Assembly (NCBI GenBank): GCA_026994225.1
Contig: JALWRI010000075.1
Location: forward strand, 1 to 64,000
Source: Gammaproteobacteria bacterium
Lineage (GTDB): Bacteria > Pseudomonadota > Gammaproteobacteria > GRL18
Reading direction: 5' to 3'
DNA: 64,000 bases
The notes under the pieces were generated by a model. The model was not told where the DNA came from. It saw only the letters and a program-made list of their open reading frames with translations, and searched no databases. Positions 1 to 9,378 of this stretch are shown piece by piece. Each line of letters starts with the position of its first letter. Position 1 is the stretch's first letter. The position numbers and the translations under genes were made by a program.

Positions 1-599
1 CCCGAGATAAATATCGAGTACGAATTGAAGCAACAGGAGAACAAACAACAGAAATTTATTTAACACATTATGGTATGGAAGAAGTGTTAGAAGGGGAAGA
101 TCGCACTATTTGGCAAGCGCGTGCTCGTGATCCGGAGTTAGAGGTAGAAATGTTATCGCGTTTGATGATTTTCTTAGGTGTGGAAGAACAAAAGGCACGA
201 GTATTATTAGCCAAGCAACAAAAGAAAAAAATCATTCGGGCAGTATTGAGCCGTAATGATGAAGGGGTAAGCTATTTGATATTAAAAGAACCTTATCCAC
301 GAGCATGGCGTAGAATTGGTGTTGCATTGGATAGAGTTAATTTTATTGTTAATGATAGAAATCGCTCTACAGGTATCTATTATGTAGAATATGCTGATCC
401 TTTTGCAGAAAGTAATAAAAGTTTTTTTTCTAAGTTTGCATTTTGGAAAAAAGATATTACAGCAAAAAGTACATATCAAATAAAAATACAAAAAAAGCAA
501 GATATAAGTCAGGTACAGGTATTAGATAATAAAGGAAAGATTAGTACATCAAAGACAGCTTACCGAATTTTAAGTTTATTACAAGAACAATTAAAATAA
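1..599 (+). CDS. bamC: Outer membrane assembly lipoprotein BamC, C-terminal part (5' end outside window)
   Basis: The reading frame is open from base 3, so the gene begins upstream of the window and only about 198 C-terminal residues are seen. The residues upstream of the first internal Met (TEIYLTHYGMEE) and the later VALDRVNFIVNDRNRSTGIYYVEY segment match the helix-grip domains of BamC (NlpB). BamC is a lipoprotein of the BAM complex, which inserts beta-barrel proteins in the outer membrane. In many gammaproteobacteria it follows dapA, which cannot be checked here. The next gene starts 25 bases downstream on the same strand, so co-transcription with the chemoreceptor is possible. The lipobox lies outside the window. 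Confidence 0.85.
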   Translation, partial: RDKYRVRIEATGEQTTEIYLTHYGMEEVLEGEDRTIWQARARDPELEVEMLSRLMIFLGVEEQKARVLLAKQQKKKIIRAVLSRNDEGVSYLILKEPYPRAWRRIGVALDRVNFIVNDRNRSTGIYYVEYADPFAESNKSFFSKFAFWKKDITAKSTYQIKIQKKQDISQVQVLDNKGKISTSKTAYRILSLLQEQLK

Positions 600-624
600 A
601 CAAGATATTTTAGGAATAATAATT

Positions 625-2631
625 ATGAAAATAAAATATAAGTTGTGGGGTGGTTTTGCAGGGCTGTTATTTGTTTTGGCAGCTATTGTGGTATCAGGGT
701 TAAATAGTCTTTCCATTACGGAAAAGAAGTTACAAAAAATTATTGAAGTAGATCAACCGATGGTTAATATGGCGTTACGTATGCAGTATATTTTAAGCCA
801 TAGTGCTGAAACTTTAGTGATGTATTCTTTGGGAAAAGAAGATATTTATAGACAGCATTATGTAACGAGTTTGGATGAATTAGCAAGAGAATGGGAATTA
901 TTTGAAAAACAACCCTATTTAAATACTCATCCGCAACTGAAAATTGCGTTACAAAAACTGGAAGCAAAAATTAAAACTTTTGTATCCTATCAAGAAAAAA
1001 TTGATAATTATGCACAAAATGTGATGCAACGTGTGCCAGCAATGAATTTTACTGCGACTACGTTAAATCCTATCTATATTGAAATGTCAGGGAATTTATC
1101 TGCTATGATGGATATGGAAATTGAACAAGATGGTTTTGATCCAAAGCGTAAAGAAATTTTCAATATCTTGCAACAAGCTCGTTACTTTTTATCTATGGTA
1201 TCGGGGGGCATTCGGGGATTTTTTGCATTTACCAGTGAATTAAATAAAACCAATACACAAGCGTATATGCAACAGTTAGAAAAGTTAGTAGAGCAATTAG
1301 GTAATTATGAAGAGGATTTATTTTTTGAACAACTTGATGGTTTTGAGATATTAAAAGAGCAAATAGTATTATATCGACAATATATGGAAAAGTTGTTTGT
1401 ACTACATGGTAGTGAAAAGGGATATATGGATGTGTATTTTATACGTACTGAAGTTGCGCCTTTAGTAGAAAGTATTAATACGGGTATTGATCAATTAGTC
1501 ACTTTGGTTAAAAAACAAGCAAATGAAGAAAGTATTGCCTTGTCTCAACGTGTATCAGAAACTCAAACTTTATTTTGGGGATTATTAATTATAAGTTTAG
1601 TTGTCGGTGTGATTGTTTCTGTTTCAGTCAGTTATAGTATACTTTCGGCATTAGATAAACCGATAACATTAATGCAAGATATTGCACAAGGGGAAGGCGA
1701 TTTAACTCGCCGATTGAATATACAAGGAAATGATGAAATTACGGTTTTAGCTAAAAATTTCAATCATTTTGTGGATAAAATTCAACATATTGTGATTCAA
1801 GTAGGTAGTGCGTTAGGCCAGCTTAATCAATCAACACAAAAAGTACAACAATCTATTACCATCACATCACAAGATTTGTTGCAACAAAGTGAGAATAATC
1901 GAGCAGTGAAAGATGAAATGGATCAAGTATTACACGCTTCAGAACATGTGTTACACAATGCCAAAGCAACGGAAGATGCAGCCAATGATGCCAGCCAGGA
2001 AGCACAACAAGGGGAATTGATTGTATCGCAAAGTATTGACAATGTAGAAAATAGCGCACAAGAAATTGCACAAGCAAGAGAGGTGGTATTGCAACTGGAA
2101 AAACAAAGTGAAGAGATAGGGAGTGTTTTATCTGTTATTCAAGGGATTGCCGAACAAACTAATTTACTGGCATTAAATGCTGCTATTGAAGCAGCAAGAG
2201 CTGGTGAACAAGGACGAGGTTTTGCAGTGGTTGCGGATGAAGTGCGTACTTTAGCAAGTAAAACACAAGGTTCAGCAGAAGAAATTCGAGTGATGATTAA
2301 TAAATTACAAGTTGGGTCTCAAGAGGCAGCGGAAGTGATGAATGCAGGTAATGATAAAATTCATGCTACGGTAGTTACATCAGAAGAAGTGAAAACGTCA
2401 TTTAATCGTATAGTAGAAAGTATTGATACTATACATCAGCATAGTAGAGATATTTTATCTTCTGCAAAACAACAAACGGGAGTGGTAGAGGGTATTCATC
2501 AACGTATTATCAGTATCCATGAAATTGCAGATAAAATTGCAGAAGATGGAAAATCGGTATCTAAAGAAAGTGAAGAATTACACAATATATCCGAACAATT
2601 AAATACCTTAATCCATGAATTTAAGGTCTAA
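625..2631 (+). CDS. Methyl-accepting chemotaxis protein, membrane-bound
   Basis: This 668-residue protein has classical transducer architecture. A first membrane segment spans about residues 7-29, followed by a large helical periplasmic region to about 315. A second membrane segment spans about 316-338, then a HAMP linker, then the cytoplasmic signalling domain. The receptor hairpin signature ([20 protein letters not shown]) lies at about 511-530. The long, mostly helical sensor region suggests a helical-bundle ligand domain, but I cannot name the ligand. It lacks a C-terminal W..F tether. It sits between bamC (25-bp gap) and parE (20-bp gap), an unusual place for a receptor, so it may be read through with both. 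Start ATG follows an AGGAATAA-type purine run. Confidence 0.93.
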   Translation: MKIKYKLWGGFAGLLFVLAAIVVSGLNSLSITEKKLQKIIEVDQPMVNMALRMQYILSHSAETLVMYSLGKEDIYRQHYVTSLDELAREWELFEKQPYLNTHPQLKIALQKLEAKIKTFVSYQEKIDNYAQNVMQRVPAMNFTATTLNPIYIEMSGNLSAMMDMEIEQDGFDPKRKEIFNILQQARYFLSMVSGGIRGFFAFTSELNKTNTQAYMQQLEKLVEQLGNYEEDLFFEQLDGFEILKEQIVLYRQYMEKLFVLHGSEKGYMDVYFIRTEVAPLVESINTGIDQLVTLVKKQANEESIALSQRVSETQTLFWGLLIISLVVGVIVSVSVSYSILSALDKPITLMQDIAQGEGDLTRRLNIQGNDEITVLAKNFNHFVDKIQHIVIQVGSALGQLNQSTQKVQQSITITSQDLLQQSENNRAVKDEMDQVLHASEHVLHNAKATEDAANDASQEAQQGELIVSQSIDNVENSAQEIAQAREVVLQLEKQSEEIGSVLSVIQGIAEQTNLLALNAAIEAARAGEQGRGFAVVADEVRTLASKTQGSAEEIRVMINKLQVGSQEAAEVMNAGNDKIHATVVTSEEVKTSFNRIVESIDTIHQHSRDILSSAKQQTGVVEGIHQRIISIHEIADKIAEDGKSVSKESEELHNISEQLNTLIHEFKV

Positions 2632-2651
2632 CAACGAAGATAAGGAAATGT

Positions 2652-4565
2652 ATGGCAAGTACAGCATATACCGCTGAAGATATTGAGGTATTATCCGGTT
2701 TGGAACCTGTGCGTAAAAGACCGGGTATGTACACACAAACTGAGCGACCTAATCATTTAGCGCAAGAAGTCATTGATAACAGTATTGATGAGGCAATGGC
2801 AGGATATGCCTCAGAAATTACGGTAATAATATATCAAGATGGTTCACTAGAAGTTTCTGATGATGGGCGTGGAATGCCTGTTGATATTCATCCAGAGGAA
2901 GCCGTTCCAGGGGTAGAATTAATTTTGACCCGTTTACATGCAGGGGCAAAATTTTCTCAAAAGCAATATCAATATTCAGGCGGTTTACATGGTGTGGGGG
3001 TATCTGTTGTCAATGCTTTATCAAAAAAATTACAAGTATCTATTTATCGTAACGGAAAAATATATCAAATAGAATTTTCTGGAGGAGATAAACAACATGA
3101 TTTACGAGAAGTGGGAAAGTTAACAGGATCAGAGAAGAAAAAGACGGGTACTAGCGTACGTTTTTGGCCTGATCCGCAATTTTTTGATTCAATCAAATTT
3201 TCATTACCCCGTTTAATTCATCTGCTACGTGCAAAAGCAGTATTATTACCCGGTTTATCTATTCGTTTAGTTGATGAGTATGCAGGAGAAACACAGCAAT
3301 GGTATTATGAAAACGGTTTAAGTGATTATTTCCAAGAATTAATGCAAGAGAGCATCATGTTACCAGAAACGCCTTTTATGGGTGCTTTTACGGGTAATAA
3401 TGAAACCGTAGAATGGGCATTAGCCTGGTTAACAGAAGGTACTACGCATGTAGCAGAAAGCTATGTGAACCTGATTCCTACTGCACAAGGGGGTACGCAT
3501 GTTAATGGTTTGCGCACAGGTTTAACCGAAGCAATGCGAGAATTTTGTGAATTACGTAATTTGTTACCTAGAGGGGTAAAAATTACCCCTGATGATGTGT
3601 GGGAACAGTGTTGTTATATTTTAGCTGTTAAATTACAAGACCCGTTATTTTCTGGGCAAACTAAAGAGCGTTTATCGTCAAGAGAATGTGCCAGTTTTGT
3701 CAGTGGTGTGGTGAAAGACAGTTTCTTGCTATGGTTGAATGAACATGCGGCAATAGGGGAAGAAATTGCCCAGCAAGTAATTGGTAATGCTCAGCAACGT
3801 ATTCGTGCCAGTAAAAAAATTGTACGTAAAAAAGTAACACAAGGCCCTGCTTTACCAGGGAAGTTAGCAGATTGTAGTCTCTCTGATATGCATCAAACAG
3901 AACTTTTTTTGGTCGAAGGGGATTCTGCTGGCGGATCAGCAAAACAAGCACGAGATAGAACTTTTCAAGCAGTGATGCCCCTTCGAGGTAAAATTTTGAA
4001 TACTTGGGAAGTGGATTCAAGTCAGGTTTTAGCATCACAGGAAGTACATGATATTAGCGTTGCTATTGGGGTAGAACCTGGTTCAAGTAATTTATCGGCA
4101 TTACGTTATGGAAAAATTTGCATCCTTGCTGATGCTGATTCAGATGGCGCACACATTGCAACGTTATTGTGTGCATTATTCTTGCAACACTTTTATCCTT
4201 TAGTAAAGGCAGGACATATTTATGTCGCTATGCCTCCTTTATATCGTATTGATGTGGGAAAACGTATTTTTTATGCTTTAGATGATAGAGAAAAACAAGG
4301 TATTTTAGATAGAATTGCGGCCGAAAAGATGAGGGGAAAAGTCAATGAGCAACGTTTTAAGGGATTAGGTGAAATGAACCCTTTACAATTACGAGAAACG
4401 ACGATGGCAGTAGATACTCGTCGTTTAGTGCAATTACAGATCGATACAAAAGAAAATGATGACAGTAGTACAAAAGCATTAATGGATATGTTATTAGCTA
4501 AAAAACGGGCAGCAGATCGGCGTAATTGGCTGGAAGAAAAAGGTAATTTAGCAGATGTGTATTAA
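2652..4565 (+). CDS. parE: DNA topoisomerase IV subunit B
   Basis: ParE is the ATPase subunit of topoisomerase IV, which decatenates daughter chromosomes. At 637 residues it matches the usual length of about 630. GHKL ATP-binding motifs are visible: EVIDNSIDEA with the catalytic Glu and the Mg-binding Asn, DDGRGMP, and GGLHGVGVSVVNALS. The TOPRIM domain has VEGDSAGGSAKQARDR and DADSDGAHI. Length and the directly following parC (20-bp gap) favour ParE over GyrB, since GyrB in this group is about 800 residues. I see no inserted or missing domain. Confidence 0.96.
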   Translation: MASTAYTAEDIEVLSGLEPVRKRPGMYTQTERPNHLAQEVIDNSIDEAMAGYASEITVIIYQDGSLEVSDDGRGMPVDIHPEEAVPGVELILTRLHAGAKFSQKQYQYSGGLHGVGVSVVNALSKKLQVSIYRNGKIYQIEFSGGDKQHDLREVGKLTGSEKKKTGTSVRFWPDPQFFDSIKFSLPRLIHLLRAKAVLLPGLSIRLVDEYAGETQQWYYENGLSDYFQELMQESIMLPETPFMGAFTGNNETVEWALAWLTEGTTHVAESYVNLIPTAQGGTHVNGLRTGLTEAMREFCELRNLLPRGVKITPDDVWEQCCYILAVKLQDPLFSGQTKERLSSRECASFVSGVVKDSFLLWLNEHAAIGEEIAQQVIGNAQQRIRASKKIVRKKVTQGPALPGKLADCSLSDMHQTELFLVEGDSAGGSAKQARDRTFQAVMPLRGKILNTWEVDSSQVLASQEVHDISVAIGVEPGSSNLSALRYGKICILADADSDGAHIATLLCALFLQHFYPLVKAGHIYVAMPPLYRIDVGKRIFYALDDREKQGILDRIAAEKMRGKVNEQRFKGLGEMNPLQLRETTMAVDTRRLVQLQIDTKENDDSSTKALMDMLLAKKRAADRRNWLEEKGNLADVY

Positions 4566-4584
4566 TCAACGCATAGGATAGAAA

Positions 4585-6837
4585 ATGACAGTTATGTTTA
4601 CTGATGAAGGGATCGAGCAGATCCCTTTAAAACAATTTGCCGAGAAAGCCTACCTGGATTATTCCATGTATGTGATTTTGGATAGAGCATTACCTCATGT
4701 AGCAGATGGGTTAAAGCCTGTACAACGGCGTATTGTTTATGCTATGTCAGAGTTGGGTTTGCGAGCTGGAACAAAATATAAAAAATCTGCTAGAACAGTG
4801 GGAGATGTATTAGGGAAATATCATCCTCATGGAGATAGTGCATGTTATGAAGCGATGGTATTAATGGCGCAAAAATTTAGTTATCGTTATCCTTTAGTTG
4901 ATGGACAAGGTAATTGGGGTGCGATGGATGATCCTAAATCTTTTGCTGCGATGCGTTATACCGAAGCACGCTTATCTGGTTATGCTCATTTATTATTATC
5001 TGAGTTGGCAGAAAAAACAGTAGATTGGAAACCTAATTTTGATGGTAGTTTGGATGAACCGGAAGTCTTACCCGCTCGTATACCGAATGTATTGCTAAAT
5101 GGTACTACGGGTATTGCCGTAGGAATGGCAACCGATATTCCTCCACATAGTATTGCAGAAGTGGTAGCAGCTTGTTTATTTTTATTAGATAATCCTGGTT
5201 GTACCATTGCACAATTACATTCTTATATACCCGCTCCTGATTATCCTACACAGGCAGAAATTATTACACCCAAAGAAGAATTGTTAAAACTGTATCAAAC
5301 GGGACAAGGAACGTTGCGTATGCGAGCTTGTTATCATATTGAACAGCATGAAGCTGTTATTACTGCATTACCTTATCAAAGTTCAGGGGCAAAAATACTA
5401 GAGCAAATTGCCGCATTAATGCAAGCAAAAAAATTACCTTTAGTGACTGATTTACGAGATGAATCAGATCACGAAAATCCGGTGAGAATGGTGATTGTTC
5501 CTAAGACGAAAAAAGTTGATCTGGATGCAGTGATGTCACACTTGTTTGTCAGTACGGATTTAGAGCGTAGCTATCGGGTTAATATGAATGTGATTGATTT
5601 ACAAGGTCGACCACAAGTTATGGATCTGAAACAAATATTATCAGAGTGGCTGGTTTTTCGTCGGCAGACAGTAACAAGACGCTTACAATTTCGTTTACAG
5701 AAAGTACAACAACGTTTACATATTTTAGAGGGTTTATTAATAGCATATCTGAATATTGATGCGGTAATACAAGTTATTCGAGATGAGGACAAAGCAAAAA
5801 AAATATTAATACAGCGTTTTAGTTTAAGCGATACGCAAGCGGAAGCAATTTTAGAATTAAAATTACGTTATTTAGCACGTTTAGAAGAAGTAAAAATTCG
5901 ATCTGAACAAGAAAAACTTGCACAAGAACAAGATAGTTTACAAAAAACATTGGCTTCTAAACAACGACTGACGGCTTTGATAAAAAAAGAGCTAAAACAA
6001 GTAATAAAGGAAGCAGGAGATCAACGTCAATCTCCGCTGGTGGAGAGAAAAGCAGCGAAATTATTAGATAATAACCAATTTCTTAATACTGATCCGATGA
6101 CGGTTATTTTGTCAGAAAAGGGATGGGTGCGTGCTGCAAAAGGACATGATGTGGATCCATTAAATTTAAGTTATAAAGCAGGGGATAACTTTTTAATGGC
6201 AGTACAAGGGAAAAATAATCAAATGGTGATTTTTCTCGATAGTAGTGGTAGAAGTTATGCCGCTCCTGTTCATACTTTACCTTCAGCACGAGGACAAGGT
6301 GAGCCATTAAGCGCAAGATTTAACACTGCATCAGGGGTCAATTTTTGTACACTTTTAATTGCTAAAGACAGTGATTTGTATTTTGTAAGTAGTAATGCAG
6401 GATATGGTTTTATTACACCCTTTTCCAGTTTTTATACTAAAAATAAATCGGGTAAGGTATTGATTAATCTACCTGATAAGGCTCGTTTATTTCATCCCCA
6501 AAAAATTGTAGATTTAGACAATACGATGCTGGCAATTGTTAGTAATGAAGGGCGTTTATTATTATATGGGATAACGGAATTACCTCAATTAACAAAAGGG
6601 AAAGGAGTAAAAGTTATTGATATTCCCAGCTCACGTTTTAGTGATGGGAGTGAATATGTGGTAGATAGTATTTTGCTGGACAAGCAAGATGATTTGATTG
6701 TGTATTCAGGGAAACGTCATTTAACACTAAAAACGGTTGATTTAGCGCATTATTTAAATGGGCGTGGAAAACGGGGACGTAAATTACCAAGAGGCTATCA
6801 AAAAGTACAACGCTTGGAAAAAGCAACGAAAGCGTGA
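4585..6837 (+). CDS. parC: DNA topoisomerase IV subunit A
   Basis: ParC is the cleavage-religation subunit that pairs with ParE. It has 750 residues, the family's normal length. The winged-helix core carries the catalytic tyrosine in [11 protein letters not shown] (Tyr125). The quinolone-determining helix reads [14 protein letters not shown], with Ser85 and Glu89 at the positions equal to E. coli Ser80 and Glu84, the drug-sensitive state by family knowledge. The C-terminal beta-pinwheel occupies roughly residues 500-740. The gene ends at TGA 6835-6837; a tnpB scrap and a shared 57-bp repeat begin only a few bases later, so an insertion or excision event took place right at its 3' edge. Confidence 0.96.
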   Translation: MTVMFTDEGIEQIPLKQFAEKAYLDYSMYVILDRALPHVADGLKPVQRRIVYAMSELGLRAGTKYKKSARTVGDVLGKYHPHGDSACYEAMVLMAQKFSYRYPLVDGQGNWGAMDDPKSFAAMRYTEARLSGYAHLLLSELAEKTVDWKPNFDGSLDEPEVLPARIPNVLLNGTTGIAVGMATDIPPHSIAEVVAACLFLLDNPGCTIAQLHSYIPAPDYPTQAEIITPKEELLKLYQTGQGTLRMRACYHIEQHEAVITALPYQSSGAKILEQIAALMQAKKLPLVTDLRDESDHENPVRMVIVPKTKKVDLDAVMSHLFVSTDLERSYRVNMNVIDLQGRPQVMDLKQILSEWLVFRRQTVTRRLQFRLQKVQQRLHILEGLLIAYLNIDAVIQVIRDEDKAKKILIQRFSLSDTQAEAILELKLRYLARLEEVKIRSEQEKLAQEQDSLQKTLASKQRLTALIKKELKQVIKEAGDQRQSPLVERKAAKLLDNNQFLNTDPMTVILSEKGWVRAAKGHDVDPLNLSYKAGDNFLMAVQGKNNQMVIFLDSSGRSYAAPVHTLPSARGQGEPLSARFNTASGVNFCTLLIAKDSDLYFVSSNAGYGFITPFSSFYTKNKSGKVLINLPDKARLFHPQKIVDLDNTMLAIVSNEGRLLLYGITELPQLTKGKGVKVIDIPSSRFSDGSEYVVDSILLDKQDDLIVYSGKRHLTLKTVDLAHYLNGRGKRGRKLPRGYQKVQRLEKATKA

Positions 6838-6841
6838 TGCA

Positions 6842-6880
6842 TGTATAGAAGTTATTTTAACTGAAGAATCTTATACCTCC
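6842..6880 (+). pseudogene. Short tnpB (IS605 OrfB) remnant
   Basis: About 13 codons in one frame read CIEVILTEESYTSK. This matches the stretch before the zinc-ribbon region of IS200/IS605-type TnpB proteins, where an ESYTSK motif is typical. The remnant starts five bases after the parC stop and runs directly into the 57-bp repeat. Nothing else of the gene remains. The same motif occurs at about 40575 in another tnpB remnant in this window, which supports the assignment. Confidence 0.6.
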
Positions 6881-6935
6881 AAAATTGGTAACAATTTAAA
6901 TGACTACCATAAAATACTATGGTTTTCAGAACTAT
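6879..6935 (+). repeat. 57-bp repeat, copy 1, with internal hairpin
   Basis: This 57-base sequence is identical, in reverse orientation, to 55703-55759. It contains an inverted repeat ACCATA (6906-6911) / TATGGT (6918-6923) with a 6-base loop. In both copies it lies immediately 3' of a tnpB remnant, read in the tnpB direction. Small palindromic hairpins near the ends are typical of IS200/IS605 elements, so a terminal end of such an element is the likely identity (inference). Confidence 0.85.
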
Positions 6936-7021
6936 ACGTATGCAAAAAATGGGTGGTAAATTTTTGCCCTATTAAAATAAGTAAGTAGTTTGTACGTCAT
7001 ATTATATATTAAGGATAAATA

Positions 7022-7885
7022 ATGTTACAGCAATTATTATTGTTATCTATCATAGTGTTATATAACAGCACTATTTACGCAAATGATGCGGTAAAAACCT
7101 TACACTTACAAGGGGATATTATACAAGGGGGGTTAGTGTTAGGGAAAGTAACACCTAAAACAAAATTGCAATGGAATAATACCTGGATTAATGTATTACC
7201 ATCAGGCTATTTTTTATTAGGTTTTGGACGGAATGAGCCTGAACAAGTTATAATTAAGATGTATCCCCCTAAAGGAGCAGTAAAACGTTTAGCCTTAAAG
7301 GTAAAACAACGACAATATGCTACTCAGCGTATTGATGGTTTACCAAAACATAAAGTAATACCTAAATCAGCCGATCTGCAACATATTCGTAAAGACATTG
7401 CGGCAGTAAAAAAAGCACGAAAATATCGAACTGTATATAATGCTTTTTTACAAGGATTTATTTGGCCAACTAAAGGGCGTATTTCAGGTGTATATGGTAG
7501 CCAGCGGATTTTAAATGGTAAGCCTAAGCAGCCACATTATGGGGTAGATATTGCCGTGCCAGAAGGAACAGCAGTACGTGCGCCAACAGATGGGATAATT
7601 ACCTTAGCTGATGATAATATGTTCTATTCTGGAGGGACTATTATTTTGGATCATGGATATGGGTTGTCATCGAGTTTTTTGCATTTAAGTAAATTATTAG
7701 TGAAAGTAGGGGATAAAGTAAAACAAGGGGATGTTATCGCAAAAGTAGGAGCGACTGGACGAGTTACTGGCGCACATCTTGATTGGAGAATGAATTGGTT
7801 GTCACGCCGTATTGATCCACAGTTGTTAATGCAGCAAAATGTATGGCTTAAAGGTATTAAAAACAATTCAACCACAAAAGGATAA
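7022..7885 (+). CDS. Secreted M23 (LytM-type) peptidoglycan peptidase
   Basis: This is a 287-residue exported protein. An N-terminal signal sequence (hydrophobic residues about 2-15, likely cleavage after YA at about 20-21) is followed by a beta-rich segment and a C-terminal M23 domain at about residues 165-275. Zinc motifs are HYGVDIA (HxxxD) and GAHLDW. In the second, the usual HLH is HLD, so an Asp would replace the last zinc-side His. This variant is familiar to me from other proteobacterial M23 proteins and need not mean loss of activity. Family role is cleavage of peptidoglycan cross-links or activation of amidases. It is transcribed toward a tRNA on the opposite strand. Confidence 0.9.
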   Translation: MLQQLLLLSIIVLYNSTIYANDAVKTLHLQGDIIQGGLVLGKVTPKTKLQWNNTWINVLPSGYFLLGFGRNEPEQVIIKMYPPKGAVKRLALKVKQRQYATQRIDGLPKHKVIPKSADLQHIRKDIAAVKKARKYRTVYNAFLQGFIWPTKGRISGVYGSQRILNGKPKQPHYGVDIAVPEGTAVRAPTDGIITLADDNMFYSGGTIILDHGYGLSSSFLHLSKLLVKVGDKVKQGDVIAKVGATGRVTGAHLDWRMNWLSRRIDPQLLMQQNVWLKGIKNNSTTKG

Positions 7886-7891
7886 CAAAAG

Positions 7892-7968
7892 TGGTGCGCC
7901 TGAGACGATTTGAACGTCCGACATCACCCTTAGGAGGGGTACGCTCTATCCAGCTGAGCTACAGGCGC
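7892..7968 (-). tRNA. tRNA-Arg (anticodon CCT)
   Basis: Read on the minus strand, the sequence starts GCGCCTG, has a D-arm AGCTCAGCTGGATAGAGC, an anticodon loop CTCCTAA (anticodon CCT, reading AGG), and a T-arm GTTCAAATC. It ends with the matching CAGGCGC acceptor strand plus A and an encoded CCA. The 77-nt cloverleaf is complete. It converges on the M23 gene, whose stop is only 7 bases away. Confidence 0.95.
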
Positions 7969-8169
7969 AAAATATTGTTACACTATAGATTGATATATTG
8001 TTTGTTACTAAAAAAGTAGTATGGTTATCCAACCTTAAAATCCGGGCAACCCGATGGTATGTCCAAGAGTATACTTTTTTTGGCGATGTTAAGCAATGGC
8101 TTAAATCTCATCACTTTGTTACAACCTTATCTTTACGTTATAACATATAGTTTGATAAATGATTAAATT
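7969..8169 (+). other. Intergenic leader with small hairpins before a diguanylate cyclase gene
   Basis: This 200-bp gap holds the tRNA-Arg promoter region on the minus strand and the leader of the REC-GGDEF gene on the plus strand. I see short hairpins GGTT-atcc-AACC (about 8021-8032) and CGGG-CAA-CCCG (about 8042-8052). A weak GTAT/ATAC stem followed by seven T residues lies at about 8057-8081. This could be a structured leader or a weak terminator. No known riboswitch core was recognised. Confidence 0.3.
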
Positions 8170-9213
8170 ATGACTTTTTCCAAAAAAAAACTATTACATA
8201 TCCAGCAAAAAGAAAAACAACCTAAGGATATAAGCCATACTATTTTGATAGTAGATGATGAACCCTTGAATATTGGGGTCTTGGATAGCTTATTAAAAGA
8301 TTGCTATCATATTTTAAAAGCTGTAAATGGTTATGATGCGTTACAGATCATTCAACAAAATACCGTACACTTAATTTTGAGTGATCAACAAATGCCAGGT
8401 ATGTCCGGGGTGGATTTTTTAGAACAAAGTATTCTTTATGCCCCTTATGCTATGCGTATTATCTTGACAGGATATTCTGATATTGATGTGGTTGTTGATG
8501 CGATTAATCGGGCAAATGTCTATAAATTTATAATAAAGCCATATGATACCCATGATTTATTATTAACTATAAAACGTGCATTAGAATCTTGGGAGTTGCA
8601 AAATAGTAACATTCAGTTGATTGAAAAGTTACAACAAAGCAACTCTCTTTTAGAAAAAAAGGTAAAAGCCCGCACGCTTGAATTAGAAGAAACGATAAAA
8701 CAGTTAAGGGAAGTCTCTATTACTGATCAACTTACAGGGGCATATAATCGCCGTAAATATAATGAAGTAGTAGAAAAAGAAATTGCTTTATGTAAACGCT
8801 ATAAGCAAACCCTGTCAATGATACTTTTTGATATAGATTTTTTTAAAAAGGTTAATGATAATTTAGGGCATCATGAAGGGGATAAGGTATTACAAGAAGT
8901 TGCAAGTGTAATAAAAAATAATATTCGTCGGCATATTGATATATTTTTTCGTATAGGAGGAGAAGAATTTCTTATTCTCAGTCCCAATATTGATGTTAAA
9001 CAAGCCTGTCATTTAGCAGAAAAACTGCGTTTAAAGGTGGCTAATCATTCATTTCAATGTCAACAGTCTATTAGTATTAGTATGGGAGTGGTTGAATACC
9101 TGGTAGAACGTAATGAGAGTACGGAACAATTTTTTTACCGGGCAGATAAACTGATGTATATAGCTAAAAATATGGGTAGAAATCGTGTGATATGCAATGA
9201 ATATGAATTTTAA
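8170..9213 (+). CDS. Response regulator with GGDEF diguanylate cyclase domain
   Basis: The protein has 347 residues. A receiver domain covers about residues 20-140, with the acidic pair in LIVDDEP, phospho-acceptor Asp in LILSDQQMPG and Lys in FIIKPY. A coiled-coil linker (about 150-180) follows. The C-terminal GGDEF domain (about 183-345) has an active-site IGGEEF and an RxxD inhibitory site (RHID) five residues before it. It should make c-di-GMP when phosphorylated, with product inhibition. No DNA-binding or membrane segment is present. The gene stands alone, and the cognate kinase is not in the window. Start ATG has a weak ribosome site. Confidence 0.93.
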   Translation: MTFSKKKLLHIQQKEKQPKDISHTILIVDDEPLNIGVLDSLLKDCYHILKAVNGYDALQIIQQNTVHLILSDQQMPGMSGVDFLEQSILYAPYAMRIILTGYSDIDVVVDAINRANVYKFIIKPYDTHDLLLTIKRALESWELQNSNIQLIEKLQQSNSLLEKKVKARTLELEETIKQLREVSITDQLTGAYNRRKYNEVVEKEIALCKRYKQTLSMILFDIDFFKKVNDNLGHHEGDKVLQEVASVIKNNIRRHIDIFFRIGGEEFLILSPNIDVKQACHLAEKLRLKVANHSFQCQQSISISMGVVEYLVERNESTEQFFYRADKLMYIAKNMGRNRVICNEYEF

Positions 9214-9378
9214 ATGGCAAGCTGTAGAGGGTAGTTGTAATGATAAATATGAAAGATAACATTTATTTATGATTAATTTTAGGGTTTTCCCTAGTTATTT
9301 GTCTGTATTTACCCATTTCCTATTTTCTTGAATACCGTATAGTTATAACTAATGCTTTTATCTTTGTGGGGAAAGATT

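Noticed and set aside
3700-4038. 112-codon frame opposite parE
   Set aside because: Antisense to the conserved TOPRIM region; no family features.
6758-6988. 76-codon frame overlapping the parC end
   Set aside because: Its first half is out of frame with parC and the second half is the tnpB scrap plus repeat; not a gene.
8041-8082. GGGCAACCCGATGG-like segment resembling the 3' end of a c-di-GMP-I riboswitch before a cyclase gene
   Set aside because: The ligand-binding core (GCAAACC and CGCAAAGCC-type elements) is absent upstream; the match is limited to a short hairpin, so I keep only a low-confidence leader note.
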